Shown: in pieces, positions 37,809 through 47,052 of the stretch
How positions within the stretch are numbered: position 1 is the stretch's first letter
Layout of the letters: every line of letters starts with the position of its first letter
Assembly (NCBI GenBank): GCA_024743115.1
Contig: JANSXC010000002.1
Location: 226,207-290,206, forward strand
Direction of reading: 5' to 3'
Length of the DNA: 64,000 bases
DNA from: a bacterium
Lineage (GTDB): Bacteria; Planctomycetota; UBA1135; UBA2386
Notes under the pieces: generated by a model
Database searches by the model: none
What the model saw: only the letters and a program-made list of their open reading frames with translations
Told to the model about the DNA's origin: nothing
Position numbers and translations under genes: made by a program

Positions 37809-39266
37809 TTGGTCGAATTCCTCGGCGAAGGTCTCACCTACGACGACGTCCTGCTGGTGCCGCAAATGGCTTCGGCGCTGCCCCGTGACGTCGTAACGCG
37901 CTCCCGATTCTGCCGTGGCGTGGAGTTGCAGGTGCCGGTGGTCGCGGCCGCGATGGACACGGTGACCGAATCCCGCATGGCGGCGGCGCTGGCGCGCCAA
38001 GGCGGCATCGGCATCGTGCACAAGAATCTGCCGATCGACCGGCAGGTGCTCGAGGTCGACAAGGTCAAGCGCTCGGCCAACGGGGTGATCGTCGATCCCG
38101 TGGCGCTGTCGCCCGACGACTGCGTGGGGCGTGCCAAGGACCTGATGCGTGATCACAAGATTAGCGGCCTGCCGGTCGTCGACGCCGGGCGTCGGGTGAT
38201 CGGGATCCTCACGAATCGCGACCTGCGGTTCGTCGATGACCGCGATGCCAAGGTCAGCGCGGTGATGACGGCGCAGAACCTGGTGACCGCCGCTCCGGAG
38301 ACCACGCTCGACCAGGCGCGCCAGATCCTGCGCAGCAACAAGGTCGAGAAGCTGATCCTCGTCAACGGGGACGGCACGCTCGCTGGCCTCATCACGATGA
38401 AGGACATCCGCGGCACCGAGGAGTTCCCGAACGCCGCGCTGGTCCCGCGCGGCCGGCTGCTCGTCGGGGCGGCGGTCGGAGTGCACGATCTCGAACGGGT
38501 CGGTAAACTCGTCGAGGCGGGCTGCGACGTCGTCGTCGTGGACACCGCGCACGGCCACAGCAAGAACGTCATCGACACGGTCGCGGCGATCAAGCAGGCC
38601 TCGGACATCCCGGTCGTCGCCGGCAACGTCGGCACCTATGACGGTGCCAAGGCGCTCGTCGACGCCGGCGCCGACGGTGTCAAGGTCGGCATCGGTCCGG
38701 GGTCGATCTGCACGACCCGCGTCGTGACCGGCTGCGGCGTGCCGCAGCTCACCGCGGTCCTCGAAGCCGTCAAGGCCTGTGAGCCCGCGGACGTGCCCGT
38801 CATCGCGGACGGCGGCATCAAGCAGAGCGGCGACATCGTCAAGGCGCTCGCGGCCGGTGCCTCCTGTGTGATGCTCGGCTCGCTGTTCGCGGGGCTCGAG
38901 GAGTCGCCGGGCGAGACGATTCTCTATCGCGGCCGGCAGTTCAAGACCGTGCGCGGCATGGGATCCATCGGCGCGATGGAACAGGGCTCGGCGGATCGCT
39001 ACGCGCAGGCCGAGGTGACCGACAAACAGAAGTTCGTGCCCGAGGGCGTCGAGGGCATGGTGCCCTACAAGGGCAAGGTCGCGGACTTCGTCTATCAGCT
39101 CGCGGGCGGGTTGCGCTCGGGCATGGGCTACTGCGGAGCGCGCAATCTGCGCGAGTTGACGCAGAAGTCCAAGTTCCTGCGTGTCACGGCCGCCGGGCTG
39201 CGAGAGTCCCATCCCCACGACATCCAGATCACCAAGGAAGCGCCCAACTACACCGGCGAAGCGTGA
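37809..39266 (+). CDS. guaB: Inosine-5'-monophosphate dehydrogenase
   Basis: 485 residues if started at TTG 37809 (reads [17 protein letters not shown] right after), the normal IMPDH start; no ATG lies in the proper place. The chain has the TIM-barrel start [15 protein letters not shown], a pair of CBS domains (about 95-210), and the catalytic loop [18 protein letters not shown] with Cys301. [25 protein letters not shown] forms the phosphate site and YRGMGS-like [13 protein letters not shown] closes it. It oxidises IMP to XMP with NAD+. guaA follows 13 bp later, so the two last steps of GMP synthesis are one operon. Confidence 0.95.
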   Translation: MVEFLGEGLTYDDVLLVPQMASALPRDVVTRSRFCRGVELQVPVVAAAMDTVTESRMAAALARQGGIGIVHKNLPIDRQVLEVDKVKRSANGVIVDPVALSPDDCVGRAKDLMRDHKISGLPVVDAGRRVIGILTNRDLRFVDDRDAKVSAVMTAQNLVTAAPETTLDQARQILRSNKVEKLILVNGDGTLAGLITMKDIRGTEEFPNAALVPRGRLLVGAAVGVHDLERVGKLVEAGCDVVVVDTAHGHSKNVIDTVAAIKQASDIPVVAGNVGTYDGAKALVDAGADGVKVGIGPGSICTTRVVTGCGVPQLTAVLEAVKACEPADVPVIADGGIKQSGDIVKALAAGASCVMLGSLFAGLEESPGETILYRGRQFKTVRGMGSIGAMEQGSADRYAQAEVTDKQKFVPEGVEGMVPYKGKVADFVYQLAGGLRSGMGYCGARNLRELTQKSKFLRVTAAGLRESHPHDIQITKEAPNYTGEA

Positions 39267-39279
39267 GAAGGGCCGAAGC

Positions 39280-40851
39280 ATGAACTCTGATTCCTCGCGT
39301 GCCCCCAAGGACGAAGGTCCGAGCGGCGGCGTCCTGATCGTCGACTTCGGGGCGCAGTACTGCCAGCTCATCGCGCGGCGCGTGCGCGAGCTCGGGGTCT
39401 ACTCGCGGATCACCGTGCCCGAACGGGCGATGTTCACGTTCGAGCACATGCGGCCGGCGGCGGTCATCCTGAGCGGTGGCCCGCGGTCGGTCTACGCGCA
39501 CGACGCGCCCGATCTCGACGCCGCGATTCTCGAGCAGGGCGTGCCGGTGCTCGGCATCTGCTACGGGCTGCAGTGGCTCGCCCAGCACACCGGTGGCGAG
39601 GTCACGCCCGCGCAGGCTGGTGCGGAGTACGGCCGCACGGAGCTCGAAGTGCTCGACGATGCCGACTTCCTCGCCGGCGCGCGGCAAAACGGCATCGTCT
39701 GGATGTCCCACGGCGACAAGGTCAGCAAGCTCGGTCCGGGCTTCGAGGTGCTCGCCAAGAGCGAGCCGTGTCCGTTCGCCGTCGTCGCCGATCGGTCGCG
39801 CAAGTTCTTCGGCCTGCAGTTCCACCCCGAGGTGGCGCACACCGTCGACGGCGCGCGCATGCTCGAGAACTTCGTGCTGCACGTTGCGCAGTGCAGCACG
39901 GATTGGAATCCGGGCAGCATCGTCGACAACAAGATCGCGGCGGTGCAGGAACTCGTCGGGGACGCCGCCGGACAGACCGGTGGCGGCGACAGCTCGGTGG
40001 CGGCGGTGCTCATCCATCGCGCCATCGGCGAGCGCCTGCACTGCGTTTTCGTCGACAACGGCCTGCTGCGACACGGCGAACGCGAGGGCGTCGAGTCGCT
40101 GTTTCGCGATCACTACCACATGGATCTCGAGGTCGTCGACGCGAGTGAACGCTTCCTCGGCGAACTCGAGGGTGTGTCCGATCCCGAGCAGAAGCGCAAG
40201 ATCATCGGCCGAGTGTTCGTCGAGGTGTTCCGCGAGCGCGCGGCGAGCAAACGTAACGCCGGCTTCCTCGGGCAGGGCACGCTCTACCCGGACGTCATCG
40301 AGTCGGTCGCGGCGCACGGTGGCGCGACGTCGACGATCAAGAGCCATCACAACGTCGGTGGGTTGCCCGAGGATCTCGATCTCGAACTCGTCGAACCGCT
40401 GCGTGATCTCTTCAAGGACGAGGTGCGCGCGATCGGCCGCGAGCTCGGGTTGCCGAGTTCGCTCGTCGACCGCCAGCCGTTCCCGGGGCCCGGTCTCGCG
40501 GTGCGCTGTCTCGGCGATATCACGCGTGAGAAGCTCGAGCCGCTGCGCGCGGCCGATCGGATCGTGCGCGAGGAGATCGAGTCGCGCGATCTGCACGAGA
40601 ACCTGTGGCAGTACTTTGCAGTCTACGTGCCGCAGAAGTCGGTCGGCGTGAAGGGCGATGCCCGCGTCTACGAAGACGTTTGCATCCTGCGCCTCGTCAG
40701 CAGCCTCGACGCCATGACGGCCGACTGGGAGCTGCTGCCGGCCGAGGTCCTCAGCCGCATCAGCAACCGCATCCTCAACGAGGTCGCCGGCTTCTCGCGC
40801 GTTTGCCTCGACATCTCGAGCAAGCCGCCCGCGACGATCGAGTGGGAGTGA
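39280..40851 (+). CDS. guaA: GMP synthase (glutamine-hydrolysing), with altered PP-loop
   Basis: 523 residues from ATG 39280. The class I glutamine amidotransferase domain has VLIVDFGAQYCQLIARRVRE, catalytic Cys94 in GICYGLQ and FHPEVAHT. The ATP-pyrophosphatase domain should begin with the PP-loop SGGVDSS, but here reads TGGGDSSVAAVLIHRAIG. The rest is normal: CVFVDNGLLR, QGTLYPDVIES, SHHNVGGLP, PFPGPGLAVR, and a dimerisation domain ending CLDISSKPPATIEWE. It converts XMP to GMP with glutamine and ATP. The PP-loop change keeps Gly, Asp and Ser but loses the usual first Ser and the Val. Confidence 0.95.
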   Translation: MNSDSSRAPKDEGPSGGVLIVDFGAQYCQLIARRVRELGVYSRITVPERAMFTFEHMRPAAVILSGGPRSVYAHDAPDLDAAILEQGVPVLGICYGLQWLAQHTGGEVTPAQAGAEYGRTELEVLDDADFLAGARQNGIVWMSHGDKVSKLGPGFEVLAKSEPCPFAVVADRSRKFFGLQFHPEVAHTVDGARMLENFVLHVAQCSTDWNPGSIVDNKIAAVQELVGDAAGQTGGGDSSVAAVLIHRAIGERLHCVFVDNGLLRHGEREGVESLFRDHYHMDLEVVDASERFLGELEGVSDPEQKRKIIGRVFVEVFRERAASKRNAGFLGQGTLYPDVIESVAAHGGATSTIKSHHNVGGLPEDLDLELVEPLRDLFKDEVRAIGRELGLPSSLVDRQPFPGPGLAVRCLGDITREKLEPLRAADRIVREEIESRDLHENLWQYFAVYVPQKSVGVKGDARVYEDVCILRLVSSLDAMTADWELLPAEVLSRISNRILNEVAGFSRVCLDISSKPPATIEWE

Positions 40852-40903
40852 TTTCCCGGTGGCGCGGAGGGCGTCGCGCGCGCCGCCAGCTCGCGCCGGG
40901 AAA
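40852..40903 (+). terminator. Hairpin after guaA, possible terminator
   Basis: tttcccgg (40852-40859) pairs with ccgggaaa (40896-40903), and tggcg (40860-40864) with cgcca (40884-40888), giving a two-step stem directly after the guaA stop. It is followed by only a short A-rich stretch with no T-run, so intrinsic termination is uncertain. Confidence 0.4.
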
Positions 40904-40942
40904 ATCCGGAAGAACGTGCAACAGTCGGGGGCCTGACTTCGC

Positions 40943-43900
40943 ATGGTCGGTGTGGACGCCGACCAGGACCTGTTCGAACGCTTTCGCACGCGCGGCGATG
41001 TCGACGCGCTGGGCGAGCTGTTCGACCTGCATGCCACTGCGTTGTTGCGCGTTGCGCTGCACCTGACCAAGGACCCGGCGTCGGCGGAAGATCTCGTGCA
41101 GGCCACGTTCCTGCGCGCGATCGAGGTGCGCGAGTCGTTCGATTCCGCGCGGGCGCTCCTGCCGTGGCTGGTCGGCGTGTTGCACAACCGCGCGCGGCAC
41201 CACCGCTGGCAGGTCGAGCGCCGGCCGGATGCGGCGCGGATTGCATCGCCGCGCCCCGCGGACCCGGTCGCGGCGGCGACGAACGCCGAGTTCGATGCCG
41301 CGATCGACGCGGCGATCGCCGAACAGCCGGAGGCCTACCGGCCGGTGCTCCGCATGCACCTCGTCTATGGCCACCAGCCTGCCGAGATCGCGCACGTGCT
41401 CGACCGTCCGCCCGCCACGGTGCGGAGTCAGCTGGCGCGCGGTCTCGAGCGATTGCGCCGCCTGTTGCCGGCGAGCTTCGCCGGCGTGTTCGCGGCGGCG
41501 TTGCTGCCGGGGCAGGCGTTCGCGGTGGGGGCGGGCATGGCGGCGGTAAAGCAGTCCGTCCTGACGGCCGGTGGGTCGGCCGTGGCGGTGGGCGCTGGGA
41601 GCGGAGCTGCGGCGATCGGTTCGTCGATCGGCGCGGCGACTCCGGTCATGGCGACGGCGACGACCGCAATTGGAGGAACTCTCGCGATGAAAAAGACCGT
41701 GTTGATCGTGGCGGCCGTGGTGATCGCGGTCGGCTTCCTGTTCGCCGTCGACCCGTTCGGCAGTGCCGCGCAAGTGGCGCCTGACGAGGTTGGGGTCGTG
41801 ACGGCGAACTCTGGCGCGATGCGAACCGGCGCGGCGGCCACCGACGGTGCGCCGCCGCCGGCGAACGATCGTCAGCGAGCCGAACCGGCCGGGTCGAGCA
41901 CCGGGGCTGCGACCGGAGCGTTGCGCGTGGAGTGTCGGTTCGCGGTCGACAGCCGGCCGGCGTGGGGGCTGTTCCTCGAGCTGGTCCCGGGCATTGGCTA
42001 CGAGTCGCTGCGATCGCGCGTGGGGCGGCCGGGGGAGGACGGCGCGTTCGAGTTCACCGGGTTGCGGCCAGGCGACTACGTCGTCCGGGCCGGTCGCGGT
42101 GGCGAGTGCAAGGCGACGATCGTCGCTGGCAGCACCGTGACGGCCGAGCTCATCGTGCCGACCGGGATCGACGTGCAGGGGCGGGTCGTCGACGCGACGG
42201 GCGCGGACGTGCCGCACGCCGCAGTCTGGCTGTCGCGGCGCCGACGGGCCTACGCCGAGGGCTGTCACGTCATACGAGCGGATGGCGCGGGTCGGTTCTT
42301 CCTACGCTCGGTCGAACCGGAACGCTTCCTGAGTGCCGTGGCGCCCGGTCTGCGCGCGGCGGTCGTTGCGCCGGTGCGCGGCGAGGTCGGTTCGGCGATC
42401 GAGGTCGAACTCGTGCTGCAGCCGAACGGCGTGACCCTGCGCGGCGTGGTCGTCGATCCCGCCGGGGACCCGTTGCCCGGTGCCCGGGCGCTGATCGGCG
42501 CGCGGGAGAGCGCGTTCGCCTGGACGCTGGACATGCACAGCGAGTATCGACCGCCGGTCGAGGTCGTCGCCGACGGGCGCGGCGAGTTCGTCGTGCACGG
42601 GTTCGAGCCGGGATCCACTCACGCCACATGGGTGCGGTCCCTGGGGTTTGCGCCGTGGTATCGCCGACTCGAGCTGGAGGACTCCGGGGAGACGTTCGTG
42701 CGCATCGGCCTGGACCGTGGCGCGACCGTGCGCGGCACGGCTACGGATGGTTCGGGGGCGCCGGTCACCGGGGCGTTCGTCAGTTACCGCGCTGCGGCGT
42801 GGGCGCCGTACGACGGCTATCCCCATCAGTTCTCCGGGCCGCGTTGGGCCCTTGGGGGCGCCGTCACCGATGGCGAAGGCAACTACGAACTGGCGCGACT
42901 GCCAGCGGGCGAGTTGCGGCTCGTCGCGAACCATGACGAGCGCGAGGCGCGCGGCGATGTCGTCGTGGCGAACGCCGCGACGGCGCGCTGGGATCCCGTG
43001 CTGATCGACGTCGTGTTCACCGGCAAGGTCGTCGACGAACGTGGCGCGCCGATCGCGGGCGTCGACGTCACGGGGCAGACCGCGCGCGGCAAGGGTCACA
43101 TGGTCTCGGCCCTGACCGACGCCGACGGGATGTTCGTCTGCAAACGCGGCGCCCGGCGGCCGTACAACCTGCGATTCTTCGCTCCCGGTGACGAGCTGCG
43201 GGCGCGCCCGGCGGCGGTCGTCTACGGGGTCATGCCGGGGGCGCCACTCGAGGTGCGGATCGACGATTCCGCGTTGCCCACCTGCACGATCGCCGGGCGA
43301 TTGCTCGACTCGGACGGCAACGTGCCAGCGGATGGTCAGGTGTGTGTCAGTGCGGCTGGGCTCGGCTACGAGCCCAGGGCGAGGGCCGATCCCGAAACCG
43401 GCGCGTTCGCGATCGGGCCGCTCCCGGCGGGCACGTATCGCGCCCAAGGCCGCGCCGGGGATCCCGTGCGACGGTCCGCCTGGAGTGCCACGTTCGAAGT
43501 GGTCGCGGGTGTCCGTCATGACGTCGGCGTGCTGCAGATGCCCGCGCCCGGCACGATCGAGATCACGGCCACGGGCCCCGACGGTCAACCGCTCACTGCC
43601 GGCGATGTCGTGCTCGAGTATTCGACCGGGTGGAGTGAGTCGCGGTGGTCGAGTGGAGTGCTCGTCGACGGTCGGCGCGCGCTCCATGGCATCGCGCCGG
43701 GCAGCTACCGCGTCGGTGTGGATGCAGAGGGGTTCGCCGCGGGCTATGCCGACGTCACGGTCGTCGCCGGCGAGACGGCCACAGTCGAGGTGAAGCTCGG
43801 AGTCGCCGTGCAACGACGCCTGCAGTTCTCCGCGACGACCGAGCCCGTGCCGATCGACCTCACGTTCGATTGGCAACTCGATGGCCGGCGACTGCACCGC

Positions 43901-44068
43901 TACGTCAATCGGTGGGAGGGCCAGAAGGAACTCGCCTACACCGATCACCTGCGACCGGGGCGCTACGAACTCATCGTCACGAGTGAGCGCGGAACACGGG
44001 CAGTGAGCTACTTCGAAGTCGGCCCCGACGACGAGCCCGGCACGCCGATCCGGATCACTCTGCCGTGA
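40943..44068 (+). CDS. ECF-type sigma factor fused to a membrane segment and many carboxypeptidase-regulatory-like domains
   Basis: 1041 residues from ATG 40943. Region 2 is at about 15-90 (LTKDPASAEDLVQATFLRAIE, LPWLVGVLHNRARHHRW) and region 4 at about 120-172 (YRPVLRMHLVYGHQPAEIA, ATVRSQLARGLERLRRLL). A glycine/alanine-rich hydrophobic linker leads to a clear membrane helix (TVLIVAAVVIAVGFLFAV, 252-269). About 770 residues of tandem beta-sandwich repeats follow: VQGRVVDATGADVPHAAVWL, LRGVVVDPAGDPLPGARALI, FTGKVVDERGAPIAGVDVTG, all CarboxypepD_reg-like. An in-frame ATG with a strong ribosome site at 41687 could make the membrane part separately. Same architecture as 12762-14735. Predicted membrane-tethered transcription regulator; the ligand is unknown. 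Confidence 0.87.
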   Translation: MVGVDADQDLFERFRTRGDVDALGELFDLHATALLRVALHLTKDPASAEDLVQATFLRAIEVRESFDSARALLPWLVGVLHNRARHHRWQVERRPDAARIASPRPADPVAAATNAEFDAAIDAAIAEQPEAYRPVLRMHLVYGHQPAEIAHVLDRPPATVRSQLARGLERLRRLLPASFAGVFAAALLPGQAFAVGAGMAAVKQSVLTAGGSAVAVGAGSGAAAIGSSIGAATPVMATATTAIGGTLAMKKTVLIVAAVVIAVGFLFAVDPFGSAAQVAPDEVGVVTANSGAMRTGAAATDGAPPPANDRQRAEPAGSSTGAATGALRVECRFAVDSRPAWGLFLELVPGIGYESLRSRVGRPGEDGAFEFTGLRPGDYVVRAGRGGECKATIVAGSTVTAELIVPTGIDVQGRVVDATGADVPHAAVWLSRRRRAYAEGCHVIRADGAGRFFLRSVEPERFLSAVAPGLRAAVVAPVRGEVGSAIEVELVLQPNGVTLRGVVVDPAGDPLPGARALIGARESAFAWTLDMHSEYRPPVEVVADGRGEFVVHGFEPGSTHATWVRSLGFAPWYRRLELEDSGETFVRIGLDRGATVRGTATDGSGAPVTGAFVSYRAAAWAPYDGYPHQFSGPRWALGGAVTDGEGNYELARLPAGELRLVANHDEREARGDVVVANAATARWDPVLIDVVFTGKVVDERGAPIAGVDVTGQTARGKGHMVSALTDADGMFVCKRGARRPYNLRFFAPGDELRARPAAVVYGVMPGAPLEVRIDDSALPTCTIAGRLLDSDGNVPADGQVCVSAAGLGYEPRARADPETGAFAIGPLPAGTYRAQGRAGDPVRRSAWSATFEVVAGVRHDVGVLQMPAPGTIEITATGPDGQPLTAGDVVLEYSTGWSESRWSSGVLVDGRRALHGIAPGSYRVGVDAEGFAAGYADVTVVAGETATVEVKLGVAVQRRLQFSATTEPVPIDLTFDWQLDGRRLHRYVNRWEGQKELAYTDHLRPGRYELIVTSERGTRAVSYFEVGPDDEPGTPIRITLP
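41672..41689 (+). promoter_or_regulatory. Internal ribosome binding site and in-frame start within the second sigma fusion gene
   Basis: GGAGG at 41672-41676 stands 10 nt before an in-frame ATG at 41687-41689, codon 249, directly before the membrane helix (MKKTVLIVAAVV). Translation from here would give a 793-residue signal-anchored protein without sigma domains. Confidence 0.55.
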
Positions 44069-44711
44069 CCCGGGAAGCCACGTCGGGCGCGATCTTGCGC
44101 AGCAGCAGGTGGGTCGGCCCGACCAGGACCAGCGGCTGCAGCAGCATCCAGACCCCGAGCCAGGCGAGTTCGGGCATCCAGTCCTGGTGGGTCTCGCCGA
44201 GACCGAACACGTAGTTGATGTTGAACGGTTCGTTCGGGTTAGTGGGGTTGCCCGGCGGCGGCGGGAACCAGAGGAAGCAGATCACGATCAGCACCCAGGC
44301 CGTAACGATCCACGCAGCGAACGCGCGGCGGTCGTAGCCGACCCGCATGACGAGCCAGAACAGCAGGAACGGCAGCCAGCCGTGGAACAGCGACAGCCCG
44401 CGGTTGAACAGCGGGTTCTGCTCTTCGAACATGTAGTCGGTCATGCCCGTGAGCTGCACGCCGCCGACGTTCAACGCGAAGTCGGCGACCCAGAGCGCCT
44501 GCGGCAACAGGATCCCGACCGCGGCCATCGAGAGTAGCAGCGGCCGCTCGGTCCACATCCCGACGAGTGTCAGGAACAGCGCGACGTCGCAGAAGTAGAG
44601 GAAGTTCGAGGGCCCGTAGTTGTGCCAGTAGAACGGCACGAGCACGGCCATGAACGCCGTGAACAACAGCTTGGCCGAGAGCGGGATCCTGCGGGCTGGG
44701 TCGGTTGCCAT
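44055..44711 (-). CDS. Polytopic membrane protein of unknown function
   Basis: 218 residues from ATG 44711 (another ATG lies 9 bp upstream). About six membrane helices: LLFTAFMAVLVPFYWHNYG, FLYFCDVALFLTLVGMW, LLLSMAAVGILLPQALWVAD, GWLPFLLFWLVMRVGYD, AAWIVTAWVLIVICFLWF and LAWLGVWMLLQPLVLVG. The second half has WFPPPPGNPTNPNEPFNINYVFGLG. The look is that of a conserved membrane-associated family in planctomycetes and bacteroidetes whose role I do not know. The 3' end overlaps that of the convergent sigma fusion gene by 14 bp. Confidence 0.78.
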   Translation of the reverse strand: MATDPARRIPLSAKLLFTAFMAVLVPFYWHNYGPSNFLYFCDVALFLTLVGMWTERPLLLSMAAVGILLPQALWVADFALNVGGVQLTGMTDYMFEEQNPLFNRGLSLFHGWLPFLLFWLVMRVGYDRRAFAAWIVTAWVLIVICFLWFPPPPGNPTNPNEPFNINYVFGLGETHQDWMPELAWLGVWMLLQPLVLVGPTHLLLRKIAPDVASRVTAE

Positions 44712-44800
44712 GCCGCGCAACTTAGCTCGATGTGGTCGTCTTCCGTTCGAAGTCGTTGATCACAGATCGATAAGCCGTGCGAATCGATCTGTCGCGGGCG

Positions 44801-46459
44801 CTACCGGCCGGGGCCGAGGACCGGATCCTCGTCCTTGATCGTGAGCACGAGCGGCTCGGCGCTCGCGAGGAAGCGGCCGAAGCGGCTCGACCACGTACGG
44901 CCGAGGCGGCGCGTGGTCGCGAACAGGCGATATTGGTTGCCTTCGACAAGGCCACCGAACGCGAACGTACCGTCCTTGCCCGTGACGAGGTTGCGGCGCG
45001 CGGGCCGCAGTTCGTCGTCCTGGGCCGTGAGCGTGACCGTGACGTGTGGCGCGGGCTTGCCGTCCGGGAGCACGATCCGGCCACGCACCGTGAAGCCCGG
45101 GTCGAGCTCGAGTCGGACGCCCTTGCTGGGGATCTTCGTGAGTTCGATCGCGACGTTGGCGAAGCGCGGGTCGCTGGTGCGCAGCGTGCCGGGCGTGGTG
45201 ACCCGACCGAAGTCGACGTTGCCGCGGCGGTCCGAGCGCACCGCGATCGTCGCGACCGGATGGTCGCGCGGCACGTACTCGAGCAACACGTCGCCGGCCG
45301 GATCCCTGTTCGCCAGTCGCACTCGCACCCGCAGGTCTTCGCCGATTGCGAACACGAGCGGTCGCTGGTCGTCGGCCGCTGCACCGGCAGCTGCGATCGG
45401 CCGGGCGAGCGGCGGATGGATCGGGCTCGTCACGAGCAGCCAGTCGTCACCGCGGTTGACCCGTGGCAGCGTCAGCTTGCCGTCGACGACGCGGTTGGCG
45501 CCGAGGATCCGCCAGTTGTCGGAGAGGTCGCGACTCAGGACGAAGCCGTGGGCCATCGTGTCGCCGAGCGTCTTGCCGCCGGGGCCGCGCACTTCGAGCG
45601 CGAGTGACTCCGCGGCCTCGAACCGAGGTTCGATGTCCCGCGCGATGCGCCCCGTCGCCGGTTCATGCGCGGCGAGCGTCGTCGCGCCGGCGCGGCCGAT
45701 GAGTCGGCACCGTTCGCGCTCTTCCCCGACGAGCACGACGTCGGGCCGCGATTCGGGGGTGATCGTCTGGCCGTTCTCGCGCACGAGTTCGCGGCCGTCG
45801 GCGGCGAAGTCTTCCGCGGTGAAGGTGATCTCCTGCTCGGCCTGCGCGCGCACCTTGCGCCACAGGAACGCGCCACTGCACTCGATCCAGACGTCGTAGG
45901 TGCCCGGCGGCAGCGGCACGCGTTCGCCGCGCAGCGCGGGCAGGTAGGCTCGACCGTGTGGCGTGCTGCGCGCGGCGTAGACGGTGATCTGGGAGTCCGG
46001 CGTCGGCGCGACCAGGGTCGCTGCGCGCCCGAGCTGCAGCTTGTCCGCCTGACCCGGCAGCAGCCGTTCGACGAAGCCGGCGAGATGGCCGCCATCGGCT
46101 TCGTCACCGAGTACGAGCACCGCCCCCGGTCGCGGCGCGTCGCCGCCGAGCTGCAGCGTGCCGGTGCGGCGGCTCGGGCCGGCGCCGATCGCGTCGGGTT
46201 CCCGGGTGAAGAACGTGGTTGTCCCGCAGAGCCGCCGCAGGACCGGGTACGAACGCGCGGGATCCGCGAGCACGAGCCCGATCGCGCCCTCGATCGGCTG
46301 GTTGACCGGGTCGCGCAGCATCAGGAACGCGGGCCGCTGCGGGCGCGGGACGCGTGCGGTCTGGGCCGCGAGGTCGGCCGCGATCCCCGCCAGAGTCGCG
46401 ATCGCAGCGACAACTGCGAGGCACGCGGCACGGAGTGACGGTCGGGAGTGGCCCATCAT
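44801..46459 (-). CDS. Secreted protein with carboxypeptidase-regulatory-like domain
   Basis: 552 residues (ATG 46459, with a second ATG next to it) and a signal peptide ending near ADLAAQTARV. The middle is a set of beta-domains; near residue 450 a CarboxypepD_reg-like unit is clear (FTVRGRIVLPDGKPAPHVTVTLTA, then GKDGTFAFGGLVEGNQYRLFA). These recall the outer part of the sigma fusion encoded on the other strand at 40943-44068, so the two could share ligands or evolve together. No catalytic residues seen. Periplasmic or surface location expected. Confidence 0.78.
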   Translation of the reverse strand: MMGHSRPSLRAACLAVVAAIATLAGIAADLAAQTARVPRPQRPAFLMLRDPVNQPIEGAIGLVLADPARSYPVLRRLCGTTTFFTREPDAIGAGPSRRTGTLQLGGDAPRPGAVLVLGDEADGGHLAGFVERLLPGQADKLQLGRAATLVAPTPDSQITVYAARSTPHGRAYLPALRGERVPLPPGTYDVWIECSGAFLWRKVRAQAEQEITFTAEDFAADGRELVRENGQTITPESRPDVVLVGEERERCRLIGRAGATTLAAHEPATGRIARDIEPRFEAAESLALEVRGPGGKTLGDTMAHGFVLSRDLSDNWRILGANRVVDGKLTLPRVNRGDDWLLVTSPIHPPLARPIAAAGAAADDQRPLVFAIGEDLRVRVRLANRDPAGDVLLEYVPRDHPVATIAVRSDRRGNVDFGRVTTPGTLRTSDPRFANVAIELTKIPSKGVRLELDPGFTVRGRIVLPDGKPAPHVTVTLTAQDDELRPARRNLVTGKDGTFAFGGLVEGNQYRLFATTRRLGRTWSSRFGRFLASAEPLVLTIKDEDPVLGPGR

Positions 46460-46505
46460 CCCCCGTTGTAACGGATGGCGCGGGCGGTGGGTTCAGCGAT
46501 CCGGC

Positions 46506-46997
46506 TCAGGCGTCCGTGTCGTCGAGGAACTCGATCGGCCGGCGGAGTTCCAGCCCGAGGAGTTCGAGGACATCGCCAGGGACCTCGCTTTGGCGCGACG
46601 CCCCGGGTGCCCCGAGGTCGAACGCCAGGATCCCGAGGATGTCGGCCACCTTGCGGTTGGCGGTTGCGGCGAACTGCGTCACTGTGACCGGCGGTCGAAG
46701 ACGGATCGGGTCGTCGCGATCGATGATCTCGATCGGGCGACCCAGATCGAGGGCCAGGTCGTCGAGTTGATCGCTCGGTACGAACTCGCAGCGTTGGCTG
46801 TCATGCCAGGCGTTCCGCCGGTCGATCTTCACGCGGAAGGAGGTCCGCACGTGGACATTCAGTCGGTCCAGAAGTTCGCGGATCGCGGCTGCGGAGTGTC
46901 CGCTCGCCGTCGCGAGCTCCTGCACCGTGACGGGGAGTCGGACGCGGATTTCGTCGTCGCCGCCTTGGGGCGTGGCCGGGTTGATCGAACTGGGCAC
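46506..46997 (-). CDS. Stand-alone protein with two IF2_N-like domains
   Basis: 163 residues from GTG 46997. Two related segments, RVRLPVTVQELATASGHSAA (about 18-37) and RPPVTVTQFAATANRKVA (about 101-118), resemble the N-terminal helical domain of translation initiation factor IF-2 (VRELA..., then a short helix), and each is followed by an acidic strand region. No GTPase domain exists. It lies 55 bp downstream of clpP in the same direction, likely one transcript. Could bind RNA or a ribosomal partner; the function is not established. Confidence 0.72.
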   Translation of the reverse strand: MPSSINPATPQGGDDEIRVRLPVTVQELATASGHSAAAIRELLDRLNVHVRTSFRVKIDRRNAWHDSQRCEFVPSDQLDDLALDLGRPIEIIDRDDPIRLRPPVTVTQFAATANRKVADILGILAFDLGAPGASRQSEVPGDVLELLGLELRRPIEFLDDTDA

Positions 46998-47052
46998 AGC
47001 GGCATTCTACCGGCCGCCGTGCGGTCGCGCCGGTCGTCGGCGCGCGGCGGCC

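Noticed and set aside
40852..40903. Classical intrinsic terminator with T-run after guaA
   Set aside because: A hairpin exists, but no T-run follows it; listed only as a possible terminator with low confidence.
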